DNA of 64,000 nt, taken from assembly GCA_900019385.1 (NCBI GenBank), contig FIZJ01000006.1, positions 209,752 through 273,751 on the forward strand, written 5' to 3'. A program made the position numbers and the translations under genes. Below are positions 32,420 to 42,823 of this stretch, piece by piece. This DNA is from an uncultured Clostridia bacterium. Its GTDB lineage: Bacteria; Bacillota; Limnochordia; Darwinibacteriales; DTU012. How positions within the stretch are numbered: the first letter of the stretch is position 1; each line of letters opens with the position of its first letter. The notes under the pieces were generated by a model. The model was given only the letters and a program-made list of their open reading frames with translations. It was not told the origin of the DNA and did not search any database.

Positions 32420-35077
32420 TTATTCTTCGATTAATCGCCTAAGAACCGACTCCAACTGGCTCCATGCCTCGCCAAAACCTGCAAAGTCTCCATCCCGCAG
32501 AGCCTGCTCCGCCTGTTGATACAGTTCGTAGGCATATCGCCCCGGATGACTGCCTTCTTCAGGCGTAATCTCCTGTTCAACCGGCTTGAACGAGCCGAGA
32601 GCGCTGTCAAAAATCCGGTTTAGGGCTTCGGCCATGCTCTCTTCCATCACAAGCTGGTCTTTGTACGCCACTATAACCCGCTGAAGCTGCGGCATACTGC
32701 TCTGCTCAGACTGCAGAAACAAGGGCTCGACATACAGCAGTGAACCGGCTACAGGCAAGACCAGCAGGTTGCCTCTAATGACTTGGCTGCCTCTTTGCCC
32801 CCACAAGCTCAGCATTTGTGATATATCAGAATCTTGATCGATGGTGGCGTCGATCTGCGCCGGGCCCAAGGTGAGACTGTCTTTTGGGAAGCGGTAGACC
32901 AGAACTTGCCCATAATGCTCACCATCGTTGCGGGCTGCCAGCCAGGCAATGAGGTTGCTGCGCCTTATAGGTGTGTAAGGCAGCATCAGAATCAGCTCTG
33001 GCACATCGGAATCGGGCAGCTGCATCATCACATAGTAAGGATCGACCGGCTGCTCTTTTTCCGCATAGATTTCGTTAGCCAAAACCCACACATCCTCGCG
33101 GTTGTAAAAGATGCGGGGATCAGTCATGTGGTATGTGCCGTAGATTCTTGCCTGGAGAGCGAACAAGTCTTCCGGATAACGCAGGTGCTCCCGGAGTGTC
33201 TCCGGCATTTCACTCAATGGTTTTAGCCATCCCGGAAAGATTTTAGCATAAGTTTCCAGGATCGGATCCGGTTCGATTTGATAAAAGTCGACAAAACCAT
33301 TATAAGCATCGATCACAACTTTGACCGAATTGCGAATGTAATTGCCCCAACTGGTTGGCTGGGCATATGGAAAACGGAAACTGGCCGTGTAGGCATCAAT
33401 GATCCAATACAACCGGCCGTCGCCGCCGATGACAATATAAGGATCCTGGTCATAGCGGAGGAATGGAGCCAGCTTTTGCACTCTTTCCCTGATATTCCGG
33501 TACAGCAGGATTCTGCTCTCACTGGTAATGTCGCTGGAAAGCAGTATTCTAGTCGTGCCCAAACGAACAGCAAAAGCGAATCGCCGCAGCAGGGAAGCAA
33601 GCTTTACGCCTCCCTCGCCTTGGTAAGTGTAATAAGCATTGCCCTCGCCGGCCGGGTAATCGAATTCGTCAATCAAAGTGTTGACGATAGCGTAGGTATT
33701 GGTGCGCTCCCCGTAGTAGATGCGGGGTTCCACAATCTCAAGATCGGGTTTGCCCCTGGGCGGAATATCCGCTACCCAGAATTCCGGGAGCTGCTGCCTC
33801 GAGACTTCACTCACCGGGCTTACCACAACCCCGTATCCGTGGGTGTACTGCAGATGATCATTGATCCAGTTCCGGTTCTGCGTCAGGCTCACATCCAACT
33901 CCCTAGCGGCAAGCAGCACTTCTCTGTATTCACCGTCAACCCAATACCGCCCCACATCGGCGTCGTTGAACACATAATAAGGCCGCATCTCCTGCAGTTG
34001 GCGGTAAGTCTGAAGGATCAAACGAGGATCCCACAGTCTGATGTTGCGGATGGTGCTCTGGTTGGCCTGAAGATCCTCCTTGGTCAGATCCTTGGCGCCG
34101 CTGAACCCCAATTCCTGGAAGCCGTCGACCGCATAGGCCAAGCGCGTCATCTGGATATGGTGTTCAATATAAGGCCTCTCGCGGGTAAATTCGTTAGGCG
34201 CAACCAGCCACTGCTGCACTACAAACGGCGCTGCCACTCCCCCCACGAAACTGGCTGCCAACCACAGGGCCAGTGTGCCAATCATCGTCTTGCGAAACCG
34301 ATGCATACCGGCGGCGAGCATCAGGCCTGCAGCGGCTGCCAGAACCATCAGCACTCTGAGCGCTGCCAAACGCACATTCACATCGGTATAGCCGGCGCCG
34401 AACACAACCCCGCCTACGCTGTAAAGCAGCTGATATGCCTGCAGGTGGTAAGAGGCCGATTTTGTCAGCAGCAAAAGGCCAACAAGCACTGATAGATGCT
34501 TGAGAGCCCGCGCTGTGACCCGCGGCCTGTGGTTTTCCAGCCGAATATGCCCTGAAACGAAGTACAGTGCTGCGCAAACTACGACAACCAGAAACAGTGC
34601 TGCCGCCAAGGCGCTGTTCAGCAGCTGATAGACAGGCAGTTTAAAGAAATAAAACCCAATGTCTTTGCCAAAGATCGGATCTGTGACGCCGAACTCACTG
34701 CTGTTAAAAAACTGGGCGATCTCAAAATAATAGCCGCTCAACCCAGATGAGTACAGCAGGCCGAAGATGATGCTGATCAGAAAAGCTGTCAGCGTCAGAT
34801 GTCTGGCTTTAACACGCTGACCTATGGTGTAAAACCTCCACAGAGCCTGCTGAACCGCTGGCTTGACAATCAGGAGATTTATGAACATAACCAACGCAAA
34901 ACAAAGCCAACTGCCGACCCTCAAGCCCCACAGCCACATAAGTCTTCCAGTGAAGAGCCCCGCGTAGCCAAGGGATTCGAACCAGAGCCAATCGGTGAAA
35001 AAACGGCTGCCGGCTGCGGCGGCGATCACGGCGGCGGCCAACAACATCACAACAAACCACTTCAACCTGTTTGCCAT
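32420..35077 (-). CDS. UPF0182 family large membrane protein
   Basis: An 885-residue protein with about seven membrane helices in the first 300 residues (for example WFVVMLLAAAVIAAAAG and FCFALVMFINLLIV-like segments) and a large soluble region of some 580 residues, probably extracytoplasmic. Segments FFTDWLWFESLGY, YYFEIAQFFNSSEFGVTDPIFGKDIGFYFF (in parts), YTHGYGVVVSPV and LPYTPIRRSNLIAWLAARND are diagnostic of UPF0182. Function unknown. It lies between the RodZ-like gene and spoIIP. The ATG at 35077 has AAAGGGG at good spacing. Confidence 0.92.
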   Translation of the reverse strand: MANRLKWFVVMLLAAAVIAAAAGSRFFTDWLWFESLGYAGLFTGRLMWLWGLRVGSWLCFALVMFINLLIVKPAVQQALWRFYTIGQRVKARHLTLTAFLISIIFGLLYSSGLSGYYFEIAQFFNSSEFGVTDPIFGKDIGFYFFKLPVYQLLNSALAAALFLVVVVCAALYFVSGHIRLENHRPRVTARALKHLSVLVGLLLLTKSASYHLQAYQLLYSVGGVVFGAGYTDVNVRLAALRVLMVLAAAAGLMLAAGMHRFRKTMIGTLALWLAASFVGGVAAPFVVQQWLVAPNEFTRERPYIEHHIQMTRLAYAVDGFQELGFSGAKDLTKEDLQANQSTIRNIRLWDPRLILQTYRQLQEMRPYYVFNDADVGRYWVDGEYREVLLAARELDVSLTQNRNWINDHLQYTHGYGVVVSPVSEVSRQQLPEFWVADIPPRGKPDLEIVEPRIYYGERTNTYAIVNTLIDEFDYPAGEGNAYYTYQGEGGVKLASLLRRFAFAVRLGTTRILLSSDITSESRILLYRNIRERVQKLAPFLRYDQDPYIVIGGDGRLYWIIDAYTASFRFPYAQPTSWGNYIRNSVKVVIDAYNGFVDFYQIEPDPILETYAKIFPGWLKPLSEMPETLREHLRYPEDLFALQARIYGTYHMTDPRIFYNREDVWVLANEIYAEKEQPVDPYYVMMQLPDSDVPELILMLPYTPIRRSNLIAWLAARNDGEHYGQVLVYRFPKDSLTLGPAQIDATIDQDSDISQMLSLWGQRGSQVIRGNLLVLPVAGSLLYVEPLFLQSEQSSMPQLQRVIVAYKDQLVMEESMAEALNRIFDSALGSFKPVEQEITPEEGSHPGRYAYELYQQAEQALRDGDFAGFGEAWSQLESVLRRLIEE

Positions 35078-35089
35078 GGCCACGCCCCT

Positions 35090-35494
35090 TTAACGCAAGT
35101 AATAGTAGTAGTAACAATAGGCTGCAATCGCCGCGGCAATCACAGCCACAAAAATGGCAAATCTAATCCTGCGTTTGCGCCGGAGCGCCCGGCGCTTTTC
35201 CAGGACCGACTGACGCTGACTGCTGTCTGAACGGTATTCGGCGATTGGTTCCTCTTGCGGAACCTTGCCTTCGTCAAACATTTTCGCAGCCAGATCCGGA
35301 TCAATGCCCAGCACTTTGGCATAAATCCGGACAAATCCGCGCACATACACCGGATCCTCCGGAAGTGAACTCAAATCACCTGCTTCAATCGCTTCCAGAT
35401 AGGCCTGCCGGATCTTGGTCCTGTCCGCAGCTTCCGCAAGAGTCATCTGCCTTTCTTCTCTGGCCTGCCGCAGAAAAATACCCAGCTCTCTCAT
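35090..35494 (-). CDS. RodZ-like helix-turn-helix protein with one membrane helix, short form
   Basis: A 134-residue protein. Residues 1-70 form the Cro/C1-like helix-turn-helix of RodZ (RELGIFLRQAREERQMTLAEAAD ... IEAGDLSSLPEDPVYVRGFVRIYAKVLG, in parts). A basic stretch (RRALRRKRRIR) precedes the helix IRFAIFVAVIAAAIAAYCYYYYYLR at the C-terminus. RodZ couples MreB to elongation in rods; full-length versions carry a large outer DUF4115 domain that is missing here. The gene starts 10 bases after ftsK. Confidence 0.82.
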   Translation of the reverse strand: MRELGIFLRQAREERQMTLAEAADRTKIRQAYLEAIEAGDLSSLPEDPVYVRGFVRIYAKVLGIDPDLAAKMFDEGKVPQEEPIAEYRSDSSQRQSVLEKRRALRRKRRIRFAIFVAVIAAAIAAYCYYYYYLR

Positions 35495-35504
35495 GGCTGT
35501 CACC

Positions 35505-37760
35505 TCATATGTCTAAACTCTCGCGATCGACTAATACTTCCCTTGGTTTGCTCCCCTGATATGGCCCGACTATGGATCTGACCTCCATCATGTCGATTAA
35601 CCGGGCCGCCCGGCTGTACCCGATGCGGAACCTACGCTGCAGCATGGATATGGATGCTTGTCCTGTTTCCACCACCAGCCGGATAGCGTCCTCCAGCAGT
35701 TCGTCAGTGTCTTCGCCGTCACGGACCAGGTTCTGCTTATCCTCAGTCACATCCACATAATCCGGTTCGCCATGCTTTTTCCAGAACTGGACCACAGCCT
35801 CGACTTCCCGATCGGAAACATAGGCGGCTTGAGCCCGCATCGGCTTGGCGGCGCCCAATGGGTAATACAGCATGTCGCCTTTGCCGATCAGACGTTCAGC
35901 TCCAGACATGTCCAGGATCGTCCTGGAGTCTACCTGCGACGACACAGCGAAGGAAACCCGCGAAGGAACATTAGCCTTGATCAAGCCTGTAATCACATCC
36001 ACCGAAGGCCTTTGTGTGGCAATGATCAAATACATGCCTGCAGCACGCGCTGTTTGAGCCAGGCGGCAGATAGCATCTTCCACCTCGGCGGCGGCGACCA
36101 TCATCAAGTCAGCCAGTTCATCGACAATGATCACAACATACGGCAGCGGCTCCAAGACCGGCTCTTCACCTTCAGGCGTCTTTTGCTGAGTCTTGAGCAG
36201 CTCATAATATGATTCGATATTCTTGACATGAATATCGGCGAAAAGCTTATAACGCCGTTCCATCTCCGCCACAGCCCAGCGAAGGGCGGAGGCAGCTTTC
36301 TTCGGGTCTGTCACCACTGGCGAAATCAGATGCGGAATACCGTCAAAAGCAGACAATTCCACTCGCTTTGGATCGATCAACAGCAGCTTGACTTCGTCAG
36401 GAGTAGCCCGGTACAGCAAACTGACGATAATCGAATTCAAGCAGACACTCTTGCCGGAGCCGGTCGCCCCCGCGATCAGCAAATGCAGCCATTTGCACAA
36501 ATCGCCGATGACTGGATTGCCGGCAATATCTTTACCCAACGCCAAAGCGACTTTTGAGCTGTAGCTGGCGTAGTCCGGGTGCTCCAGCACATCGCGCAGC
36601 CTTACTAACTGTGTTTCCCGGTTGGGCACTTCGATGCCCACTACTGATTTCCCTGGGACCGGCGCCTCAATTCTGACGCCTGTAGCTGCCAAAGCCAAAG
36701 CGATGTCGTCTGCGAGGCTGGTAATCCTGCTGACTTTGATCCCGGGACCGATCTGCAGCTCATAGCGGGTTACCACCGGCCCTTGACATATGTTGACCAC
36801 CTTTGCGTCAATGCCGAAATTGGCGAACGTTTCTTCTAGAAGCTGCTGGTGATGCTCACCTTGACGTTTTCCTGCCGCAGGGCTTTTTTTCAGCAAATAG
36901 ACGGGCGGCAGCTGGTAAACTTTCTGAGGTGGATCAAGTACTGTAAACCCTTCACCACCCGCTTCGACTGCCAATTCCCGTTCACTCTGCACACCGGAAG
37001 TCTCTATGATTTCGTCCAAAGCATCGGCTTGTTCCGCAACCTGTGCTTCGGATGCCGTTTGCGGCTCATGTTCCTTTGCCGCTTTGGTCTTTTTTTTCGT
37101 GCGGGCGGCTGCTTTCAGGCTTTTTTTCGCTGGTGGATCCGGTGCGGCTGCTTCCATACGAAGGCGAGCCCGGCGCTCCCGCGCTTCCCTCAATTTGTGG
37201 GCCATGTCCTTGAACAAGTCCACTACTGCCCCAATTCCGTCCCGGAACAGGCCGAAGACAAATTTCCAAAGGCTGCCGGCGATGCCCAGAATCGAAATGT
37301 CAAAAACCAGAATGATGCCGACTAGGCCTAGTCCACCCAAAACAATATAGCTGCCGACTCGGCCAAAAGCGGACAAAGACAAAACCATCAGAAACGCACC
37401 GACAACTCCTGAGCCAACGCCCATTTTGGCGATGCGGATTTCTTCGCTCATGGCCGGAGGCAGCTGATACCCTTTGTAAACCACCACCATGTGGTAGAAA
37501 GCGAATAAACTGCTTAACAGAAAGAGACAGCCCAACAGCCGCTTCAAACGCAGCGGCCACGGCCTGCCCAAAAATAGATTGAGGGCCAGGATCATAAGCA
37601 GCGCTGCAAATAAGACCGCCAACTGACCGAAGGCTATGCTCAGCCAACTGCGCAGCTTAAGCCCAACCCAACCTGTCGCGTCGACATACAGGCTGATCAA
37701 TGCCAATATCGCCAGAGAAAACAAGATAATGCCCAATATCTCATGCTGTCTTGAATTCAT
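35505..37760 (-). CDS. ftsK: DNA translocase FtsK/SpoIIIE
   Basis: Pumps chromosomal DNA through the septum. The 751-residue protein has four N-terminal membrane helices (about 10-165), a basic and alanine-rich linker ([21 protein letters not shown]), the motor domain with Walker A GATGSGKS and Walker [14 protein letters not shown], and a C-terminal gamma winged helix ([31 protein letters not shown], in parts) that reads polar DNA signals. The only copy here, so it may act in both division and spore formation. The ATG at 37760 is preceded by GAGG; a TTG at 37775 is an alternative. Confidence 0.96.
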   Translation of the reverse strand: MNSRQHEILGIILFSLAILALISLYVDATGWVGLKLRSWLSIAFGQLAVLFAALLMILALNLFLGRPWPLRLKRLLGCLFLLSSLFAFYHMVVVYKGYQLPPAMSEEIRIAKMGVGSGVVGAFLMVLSLSAFGRVGSYIVLGGLGLVGIILVFDISILGIAGSLWKFVFGLFRDGIGAVVDLFKDMAHKLREARERRARLRMEAAAPDPPAKKSLKAAARTKKKTKAAKEHEPQTASEAQVAEQADALDEIIETSGVQSERELAVEAGGEGFTVLDPPQKVYQLPPVYLLKKSPAAGKRQGEHHQQLLEETFANFGIDAKVVNICQGPVVTRYELQIGPGIKVSRITSLADDIALALAATGVRIEAPVPGKSVVGIEVPNRETQLVRLRDVLEHPDYASYSSKVALALGKDIAGNPVIGDLCKWLHLLIAGATGSGKSVCLNSIIVSLLYRATPDEVKLLLIDPKRVELSAFDGIPHLISPVVTDPKKAASALRWAVAEMERRYKLFADIHVKNIESYYELLKTQQKTPEGEEPVLEPLPYVVIIVDELADLMMVAAAEVEDAICRLAQTARAAGMYLIIATQRPSVDVITGLIKANVPSRVSFAVSSQVDSRTILDMSGAERLIGKGDMLYYPLGAAKPMRAQAAYVSDREVEAVVQFWKKHGEPDYVDVTEDKQNLVRDGEDTDELLEDAIRLVVETGQASISMLQRRFRIGYSRAARLIDMMEVRSIVGPYQGSKPREVLVDRESLDI

Positions 37761-37824
37761 CGGCCTCAAGGTCAACCACCCCAGTAATCTGTTCGACGAA
37801 AGAGCATCAATAACCTGCTGAAAT

Positions 37825-38592
37825 TCACTTCGGCACGTGATTAATGCCGATTACCGCCGCCATCCTGCCGGCTTGGCTGCCGCTGCGGCGGTATGAATAA
37901 AACTGCTCTGAGCAGCAGGTGCAAATATCAGTGCAGTAAACACGGCTGTGGTCCACACCGCCCGCTTCCAACTGCAGCAAGTTAGCCAGTTTCAGATCAA
38001 GGTGGATGCCTTCCTCCCGCCGTTCAACCGTTTCCTCTGGAAACTGTGCGGCCACATCGGGCCCCACCCGGTAGCAGCACTTGCCGATCGAGGGGCCGAC
38101 AGCCGCCTGGATTTGGCCTGGGCTGACCTGATAGTTAGAGATGATCGCTTCCACCATTTTCGAGGCGATCTGCGCCACCGTGCCCCGCCACCCAGCATGG
38201 GCAACGCCGATGATTCTCCGTTCCGGAACCACAAAGAACAAGGGGACACAGTCGGCGAAAAAACAAGCAAGCAGAACCCCAGGCTCATCAGTGATCAGTC
38301 CGTCTGTACCGGGCAAGGCTGACTCCAGATCACAAGCGCCGCTGCCTCTGTGGGCCCCGCTGATCTTGACAATCTTGGTCTCATGGATTTGGTTGGCGCA
38401 AACCCAGCTGGCCAAAGAAAATCCTAAAAAGTCTGCCAATTGCCTGCGTCTGGCGATCACTTGATCCGCGCCATCACCCACATGCAGCGCCAGGTTTCCA
38501 AAAGATGTGGTGGTAAACCCATGGCAAAGCCAGTCGTATTTTTCCCAGCCCGGAACTTGCCACAATCCGGCCAGGCCGCGCTCCTTCCGCAT
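37825..38592 (-). CDS. pgeF: Peptidoglycan editing factor PgeF (YlmD/YfiH family)
   Basis: A 255-residue multicopper-polyphenol oxidoreductase-fold protein. Zinc and active-site blocks are all visible: [20 protein letters not shown] and CTDICTCC. Family members remove mis-incorporated L-serine from cell wall precursors; some act on purine nucleosides. In Bacillus (ylmD) it lies a few genes after sigG, as here. It follows nrdR by two bases, with AAAGGAGACTGAAC before the ATG. Confidence 0.92.
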   Translation of the reverse strand: MRKERGLAGLWQVPGWEKYDWLCHGFTTTSFGNLALHVGDGADQVIARRRQLADFLGFSLASWVCANQIHETKIVKISGAHRGSGACDLESALPGTDGLITDEPGVLLACFFADCVPLFFVVPERRIIGVAHAGWRGTVAQIASKMVEAIISNYQVSPGQIQAAVGPSIGKCCYRVGPDVAAQFPEETVERREEGIHLDLKLANLLQLEAGGVDHSRVYCTDICTCCSEQFYSYRRSGSQAGRMAAVIGINHVPK

Positions 38593-38594
38593 GT

Positions 38595-39050
38595 TCAGTC
38601 TCCTTTGAGCAGCTGCTGTAGTTCCATCATGAAACTGTTGATATCTTTAAACTGCCGGTAGACAGAGGCGAAACGCACATAAGCAACCTCGTCAAGCCTT
38701 TTTAAGCGTTCCATGACGATTTCACCGATTTGTTCCGACGATATCTCCCGATCCGTCTTGTTGCGCACATCTCTTTCGATCTCGTCAATCATCGCTTCGA
38801 TCGCATCAAGAGAAATCGGCCGTTTTTCACACGCCCGCAAAACACCGTTGAGGATCTTGTTCCGGTTGAAAGGCTCGCGCCTTCCGTCTTTTTTGACAAC
38901 CATGAACGGAACTTCATCCAGCCGTTCATATGTGGTAAAGCGGCGGCTGCACTTGGTGCATTCCCGCCTGCGCCGGATTGACGCCCCTTCTTCTGTGGCC
39001 CGTGAATCCAATACTTTACTTTCCTTGTGAAAACAAAAAGGGCACCGCAT
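38595..39050 (-). CDS. nrdR: Transcriptional repressor NrdR
   Basis: Controls ribonucleotide reductase genes by sensing ATP/dATP. The 151-residue protein has a zinc ribbon (C3, C6 in MRCPFCF and C31, C34 in CTKC) and an ATP-cone domain ([19 protein letters not shown] onward) at normal length. GAGGTG precedes the ATG. A TATAAT-like element lies 30 bases upstream, but no clear -35 or NrdR box was found. Confidence 0.97.
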   Translation of the reverse strand: MRCPFCFHKESKVLDSRATEEGASIRRRRECTKCSRRFTTYERLDEVPFMVVKKDGRREPFNRNKILNGVLRACEKRPISLDAIEAMIDEIERDVRNKTDREISSEQIGEIVMERLKRLDEVAYVRFASVYRQFKDINSFMMELQQLLKGD

Positions 39051-39091
39051 AGCTCCACCTCAGGTTCCATATTTAAGTATATTATACATCA

Positions 39092-39370
39092 TTATCGCAC
39101 TCTCTGCCATGCCCTGTAGTTTGGAGCCGTGTCCAGCTTTGTACGGACCAGGATCACATCCACACCAATCAGCACCACGTCCTGCCACCGAATCTCCAGA
39201 TCATCTCGGCGGAAAAAGCGGTAAAGGCCTTGTTCAGGCCGCTCCACCACTAAAAAACGTAGTTCACCCGTGTCTGGATCAAGGTCAACGTCACACACAT
39301 GGCCCAAAAACCGGCCGTCCTCGATGTTGATCACCTCAAGGCGCCCCAGCTCGCTAGTTTTAATGTACAC
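39092..39370 (-). CDS. ylmC: YlmC/YmxH family PRC-barrel sporulation protein
   Basis: A 92-residue PRC-barrel protein with SELGRLEVINIEDGRFLGHV and DLDPDTGELRFLVV, the pattern of the YlmC/YmxH family. The start is GTG 39370, with GGGAGGG six bases upstream; the open frame continues into the spoIIR terminator but that part is not coding. Bacillus ylmC sits just after sigG. Exact role unknown. Confidence 0.88.
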   Translation of the reverse strand: MYIKTSELGRLEVINIEDGRFLGHVCDVDLDPDTGELRFLVVERPEQGLYRFFRRDDLEIRWQDVVLIGVDVILVRTKLDTAPNYRAWQRVR

Positions 39371-39414
39371 GGTGTTCCCTCCCGACGTTCTCACTGTATG
39401 TATATGCGGCGGCA

Positions 39415-39442
39415 CAAAAAAAGAAACGGCCGCTGCCGTTTC
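39415..39442 (-). terminator. Strong terminator after spoIIR
   Basis: Perfect 8-bp stem GAAACGGC / GCCGTTTC with a 4-base loop and seven T on the minus strand. Confidence 0.92.
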
Positions 39443-39469
39443 CGCATCCATTGACTTAAACAGGTCTTA

Positions 39470-40159
39470 TTACTTGGATTTGATCAGAGGCACTGCCAAC
39501 TGCCGAGTGGATGGGAAGTTCGCCGCCAACCACGCTTCGAACCGCTCCACTGCTTTACTGCGCCGCAGCCGTTCCCAGAGCCTGGAACGAATCTGAATCT
39601 CTCCTTCTTCAAGATGCGGCGCAGGTGTAATCACTCCGTCCGAGCCCGGATTGGCCGCCGATGTTTCCACATAGCAGAGGGGTGGGAACAGCACACACCA
39701 CCAATTATCGCCTTTGCCGGCGCCAATTATCACCCGCAGGGCTTCATACTCCCCCGCAGGCAAATGAATCGTCCCATACTCCCTATCGGGAAAGGGAAAA
39801 GATCCAAGTTCCAGGCGGATTCCATAATCATACCCAGCATGGGTAATAGCGGCCAAAGCCGCTCTTTCGATAGTATGCCAATGGTCAACAATCAGCCGCA
39901 GGGCTTCAACCTGGCTGCCAGCCTCCTGGAACAGGCCTTTTGTCTCTGCGAGGATCGCATCTCTCACTTTCAGCTTCAGGTCCTGATCGTCGGGGCTGTT
40001 GCTGTTGGCAATCACATGCAGCCTAACAAGGTTGGTTCCACTGTAGGCGTGAATCTCGGCGGGATTGCTGATCGTAATGCCAAACCAACATCCAGCCGCC
40101 GCCAGCGCCGCGATCATCATGCAGACTGTGACCCGGGTTGAGATCCTTTTTGGAATCAT
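39470..40159 (-). CDS. spoIIR: Stage II sporulation protein R
   Basis: Signal secreted from the forespore that triggers SpoIIGA to activate pro-sigma-E. The 229-residue protein has an N-terminal signal or anchor (VTVCMMIAALAAAGCWFGI), then the SpoIIR domain LVRLHVIANSNSPDDQDLKLKVRDAIL (in parts) and GKGDNWWCVLFPPLCYVE. The ATG at 40159 has GGAGG seven bases upstream. The gene is 13 bases after sigG and close to its target spoIIGA. Confidence 0.95.
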   Translation of the reverse strand: MIPKRISTRVTVCMMIAALAAAGCWFGITISNPAEIHAYSGTNLVRLHVIANSNSPDDQDLKLKVRDAILAETKGLFQEAGSQVEALRLIVDHWHTIERAALAAITHAGYDYGIRLELGSFPFPDREYGTIHLPAGEYEALRVIIGAGKGDNWWCVLFPPLCYVETSAANPGSDGVITPAPHLEEGEIQIRSRLWERLRRSKAVERFEAWLAANFPSTRQLAVPLIKSK

Positions 40160-40172
40160 AACCAAACCTCCT

Positions 40173-40949
40173 TCATGATGTGGCCAGAAAGCGCCTCAAA
40201 TGCTTGAGCGCCGCCTTTTCCAACCGTGACACCTGAGCTTGGGAGATACCGATTTCTTCCGCGACTTCCATCTGAGTCCGGCCGTCAAAGAAACGCATGG
40301 TCAGAATCAGTTTCTCTCTCTCGCTCAGCCTCTCCATCCCTTCTTTGATCGACACTCCTTCAATCCAGTTTCCGTCTGTGTTTTTCTCATCACGAATCTG
40401 GTCCATCACAAAAATCGGATCGCCGCCGTCATGATAAATTGGTTCAAACAATGATATTGGCTCTTGGATTGCATCGAGGGCGAACACGATATCCTCCCGG
40501 GGAATCTGCAGTTCTTCTGCGATCTGGCTGATCGTAGGCTCTTGGGCATGCTTGTTCGCCAAGGTGTCTCGCACCTGAAGGGCTTTATAGGCAATATCCC
40601 GCAAGGAGCGGCTTACCCTGATCGGATTGTTGTCCCTCAGGTATCTTCTGATCTCACCGATAATCATCGGCACTGCATAAGTCGAGAACTTGACATTTTG
40701 GCTGAGATCGAAATTGTCGATGGCTTTCATCAAACCGATGCAGCCTACTTGAAACAGATCGTCGACATATTCACCGCGGTTGTTGAACCGCTGGATCACA
40801 CTGAGCACCAGCCTCAAATTGCCCTGAACCATCTCTTCCCGGGCTGAACGGTCTCCTTGGCCGATTCTGACCAGGAGTTCCCGCATCCTTTTGTTGCTCA
40901 GCACAGGGAGTTTGGAGGTATTCACACCGCAGATCTCTACCTTGTTCAT
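40173..40949 (-). CDS. sigG: Late forespore sigma factor sigma-G
   Basis: A 258-residue sigma-70 family protein whose start (MNKVEICGVNTSKLPVLSNK) is diagnostic for sigma-G. Region 2 reads VDDLFQVGCIGLMKAIDNFD and FSTYAVPMIIGEIRRYLRD; region 4 ends QVSRLEKAALKHLRRFL. Normally it follows sigE in the same direction; here spoIIGA-sigE diverges from it. AAGGGGAGG precedes the ATG. A possible sigma-F/G promoter lies 33-62 bases upstream. Confidence 0.97.
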   Translation of the reverse strand: MNKVEICGVNTSKLPVLSNKRMRELLVRIGQGDRSAREEMVQGNLRLVLSVIQRFNNRGEYVDDLFQVGCIGLMKAIDNFDLSQNVKFSTYAVPMIIGEIRRYLRDNNPIRVSRSLRDIAYKALQVRDTLANKHAQEPTISQIAEELQIPREDIVFALDAIQEPISLFEPIYHDGGDPIFVMDQIRDEKNTDGNWIEGVSIKEGMERLSEREKLILTMRFFDGRTQMEVAEEIGISQAQVSRLEKAALKHLRRFLATS

Positions 40950-40981
40950 ACGGACCTCCCCTTACATGGGCGTTACAAAAT

Positions 40982-41011
40982 CAGTATAGCCAAGATTTTG
41001 CGCTTCTATAC
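40982..41011 (-). promoter_or_regulatory. Possible sigma-F/sigma-G type promoter for sigG
   Basis: On the minus strand GTATA (fits the sigma-F/G -35 GHATR/GYWTA) is followed after 18 bases by TATACTG, near the sigma-G -10 CATNNTA. The -10 has two mismatches, so the call is tentative. Confidence 0.35.
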
Positions 41012-41110
41012 CGCTTCGCCGGGCTCTGGCAAATGTTCCCGGACAAAGAAGGAAAAGACGGATCCACCTACAAATATTCCCGTATAGATCAAAACCAAAG
41101 GAGGGATCAG

Positions 41111-42091
41111 ATGCCCGGGCACATCATCTATCTTGATGCACTGATTCTGCGGCTGGCGGCCAACTTCTTCTTCGAATTCATCCTGCTTTGGGCAGCCGCC
41201 GAGGCCACCCGCTCCCGCACCACTCGGCTCCGGTTGGCACTGGGAGCCTCGATCGGGACACTGCATCACCTGCTTTTTCTGCTGTCGAGCTACAGTTTGA
41301 TCCCTTTCTACGGTTTGCTGCGTTTCTTCCCGACATTGCTCGTTGTGTCAATACTCATGGTACTGGTGACTTTCTATCCGGCGGGCAGAAGCAAATTGTT
41401 AAGGATCCTGGCCTATTTTTACGGCATAGGGTTTATAAGCGCCGGAGCCGGTATGGCGGCGGCTTACTTGTTTGGAACAGAGGCTAATCCACAATCGACC
41501 ATAGGTGTCCTTGTCTCCATCGCGGTGACTCTGATCATCGCCGAACTGGGATGGGGCATTGTCCAAAAAAGGATCTATCAGCGTTTTTATCAGCTGCCTG
41601 TTTCAATTTTGTTCAGAGAACGGGAAGTGCGGCTTAACGCACTTATTGACACAGGCAACCATCTGAGAGATCCCTTGACTGCGCAGCCGGTAATCGTCGC
41701 CGAACAGAGCGCTCTCCTGCCATTATTTGACCCTCAAACAGCCGCTTTTATTCAAGAACTTTGTTCAGGCAACCTTGGCGCCGTTTCCGACTATGCCGAT
41801 ACCTCTCTTGCGGTTCGGCTGCGCATTGTTCCCTTTCAGTCGATAGGCGCCCAATCGGGAGTACTGGTCGCGTTCAAACCGGATCAAATCATAATTCGGC
41901 AGCAGAAAGAAGAACTGCCGATCAGTAATGCGCTGATCGCTATCTACGGTCACCAGCTGGATCCCAGCGGCGAATACCAAGCCCTGCTCCCTCCGGAGCT
42001 GCTGGAAGAGCCAGCGCAGCTGACGTCACCGGAAAAACCACTTCAAGGAGGGGAAACCAGCCATGCGGCTCGATCTGAACATGAGGCTTAA
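41111..42091 (+). CDS. spoIIGA: Sigma-E processing peptidase SpoIIGA
   Basis: Membrane aspartic protease that cleaves pro-sigma-E. The 326-residue product has five hydrophobic helices in the first 150 residues and a soluble domain with the aspartic protease-like motif [14 protein letters not shown] (Asp180) and PVIV. The ATG at 41111 has AAAGGAGGG upstream. It overlaps sigE by 29 bases in the usual operon, but the pair runs against sigG, spoIIR and ftsZ. Confidence 0.95.
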   Translation: MPGHIIYLDALILRLAANFFFEFILLWAAAEATRSRTTRLRLALGASIGTLHHLLFLLSSYSLIPFYGLLRFFPTLLVVSILMVLVTFYPAGRSKLLRILAYFYGIGFISAGAGMAAAYLFGTEANPQSTIGVLVSIAVTLIIAELGWGIVQKRIYQRFYQLPVSILFREREVRLNALIDTGNHLRDPLTAQPVIVAEQSALLPLFDPQTAAFIQELCSGNLGAVSDYADTSLAVRLRIVPFQSIGAQSGVLVAFKPDQIIIRQQKEELPISNALIAIYGHQLDPSGEYQALLPPELLEEPAQLTSPEKPLQGGETSHAARSEHEA

Positions 42092-42785
42092 GATCAGGCT
42101 TTTTGTGATCAGAATACTCACAAGCTTTCGCATCGCGCCTCCCGTTCACTATGTGGGCAGCAGCGAAGTCTTGCCGCCCCCACTCACTGCCGCTGAAGAG
42201 AGTGAGTTGTTGAACAAACTGCGGCAGGGCGACATGCAGGTAAAGTCTCCCCTCATCGAGCACAATCTGAGGCTTGTGGTTTATATCGCCCGCAAGTTCG
42301 AAAACACCGGCATCTACATCGAAGATCTGGTCTCCATCGGCACGATCGGCTTGATTAAGGCCGTTAACACCTTTGATCCTGATAAGAACATCAAACTGGC
42401 GACCTATGCCTCTCGGTGCATAGAGAATGAAATACTGATGTACTTGCGCCGAACAAGCAAGATTCGGGCAGAAGTCTCTTTTGATGAGCCGCTGAATATC
42501 GATTGGGACGGAAATGAACTGGTACTGGCGGATGTAGTCGGGAGCGAAAGCGATGTGGTGAAACACATAGAGGAGGAAGTGGACAAGGCACTGCTCAAGC
42601 AAGCCATGCAAAAACTGTCCGGGAGAGAGAAGAAGATAATGGAACTCCGCTTCGGGCTGAACAACGGAGTGGAGAAAACACAGCGGGAAGTGGCGGATCT
42701 TCTGGGAATTTCCCAATCATACATCTCTCGCTTGGAAAAGAAAATCCTAAAAAAACTGCAGCGTGAGATTAAAAAACTCGGTTAA
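42063..42785 (+). CDS. sigE: Early mother-cell sigma factor sigma-E (pro-form)
   Basis: A 240-residue sigma factor. The hydrophobic/basic pro-region ([18 protein letters not shown]) precedes [14 protein letters not shown]; by alignment with Bacillus, SpoIIGA would cut near residue 29. Regions 2 and 4 ([51 protein letters not shown]) are fully conserved. Start ATG 42063 lies inside the end of spoIIGA with AAGGAGGGG upstream, so translation is coupled. Confidence 0.97.
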   Translation: MRLDLNMRLKIRLFVIRILTSFRIAPPVHYVGSSEVLPPPLTAAEESELLNKLRQGDMQVKSPLIEHNLRLVVYIARKFENTGIYIEDLVSIGTIGLIKAVNTFDPDKNIKLATYASRCIENEILMYLRRTSKIRAEVSFDEPLNIDWDGNELVLADVVGSESDVVKHIEEEVDKALLKQAMQKLSGREKKIMELRFGLNNGVEKTQREVADLLGISQSYISRLEKKILKKLQREIKKLG

Positions 42786-42812
42786 AAAAAAGAGAGGCCG
42801 CAGCCTCTCTTT
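42784..42812. terminator. Shared terminator between sigE and ftsZ
   Basis: AGAGAGGC / GCCTCTCT stem with a CGCA loop. It has eight T on the minus (ftsZ) side and a weaker TTGTCTGTT tail on the plus (sigE) side. Confidence 0.88.
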
Positions 42813-42823
42813 GTCTGTTGGCA

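Noticed and set aside
33278..34492. 404-codon open frame on the plus strand
   Set aside because: It is antisense to the UPF0182 gene, has no ribosome site or recognisable domain, and the minus-strand protein matches a known family along its full length.
39050..39091. NrdR box upstream of nrdR
   Set aside because: GTATAATATAC has partial symmetry but does not match the NrdR box pattern; it more likely reflects a TATAAT-like element.
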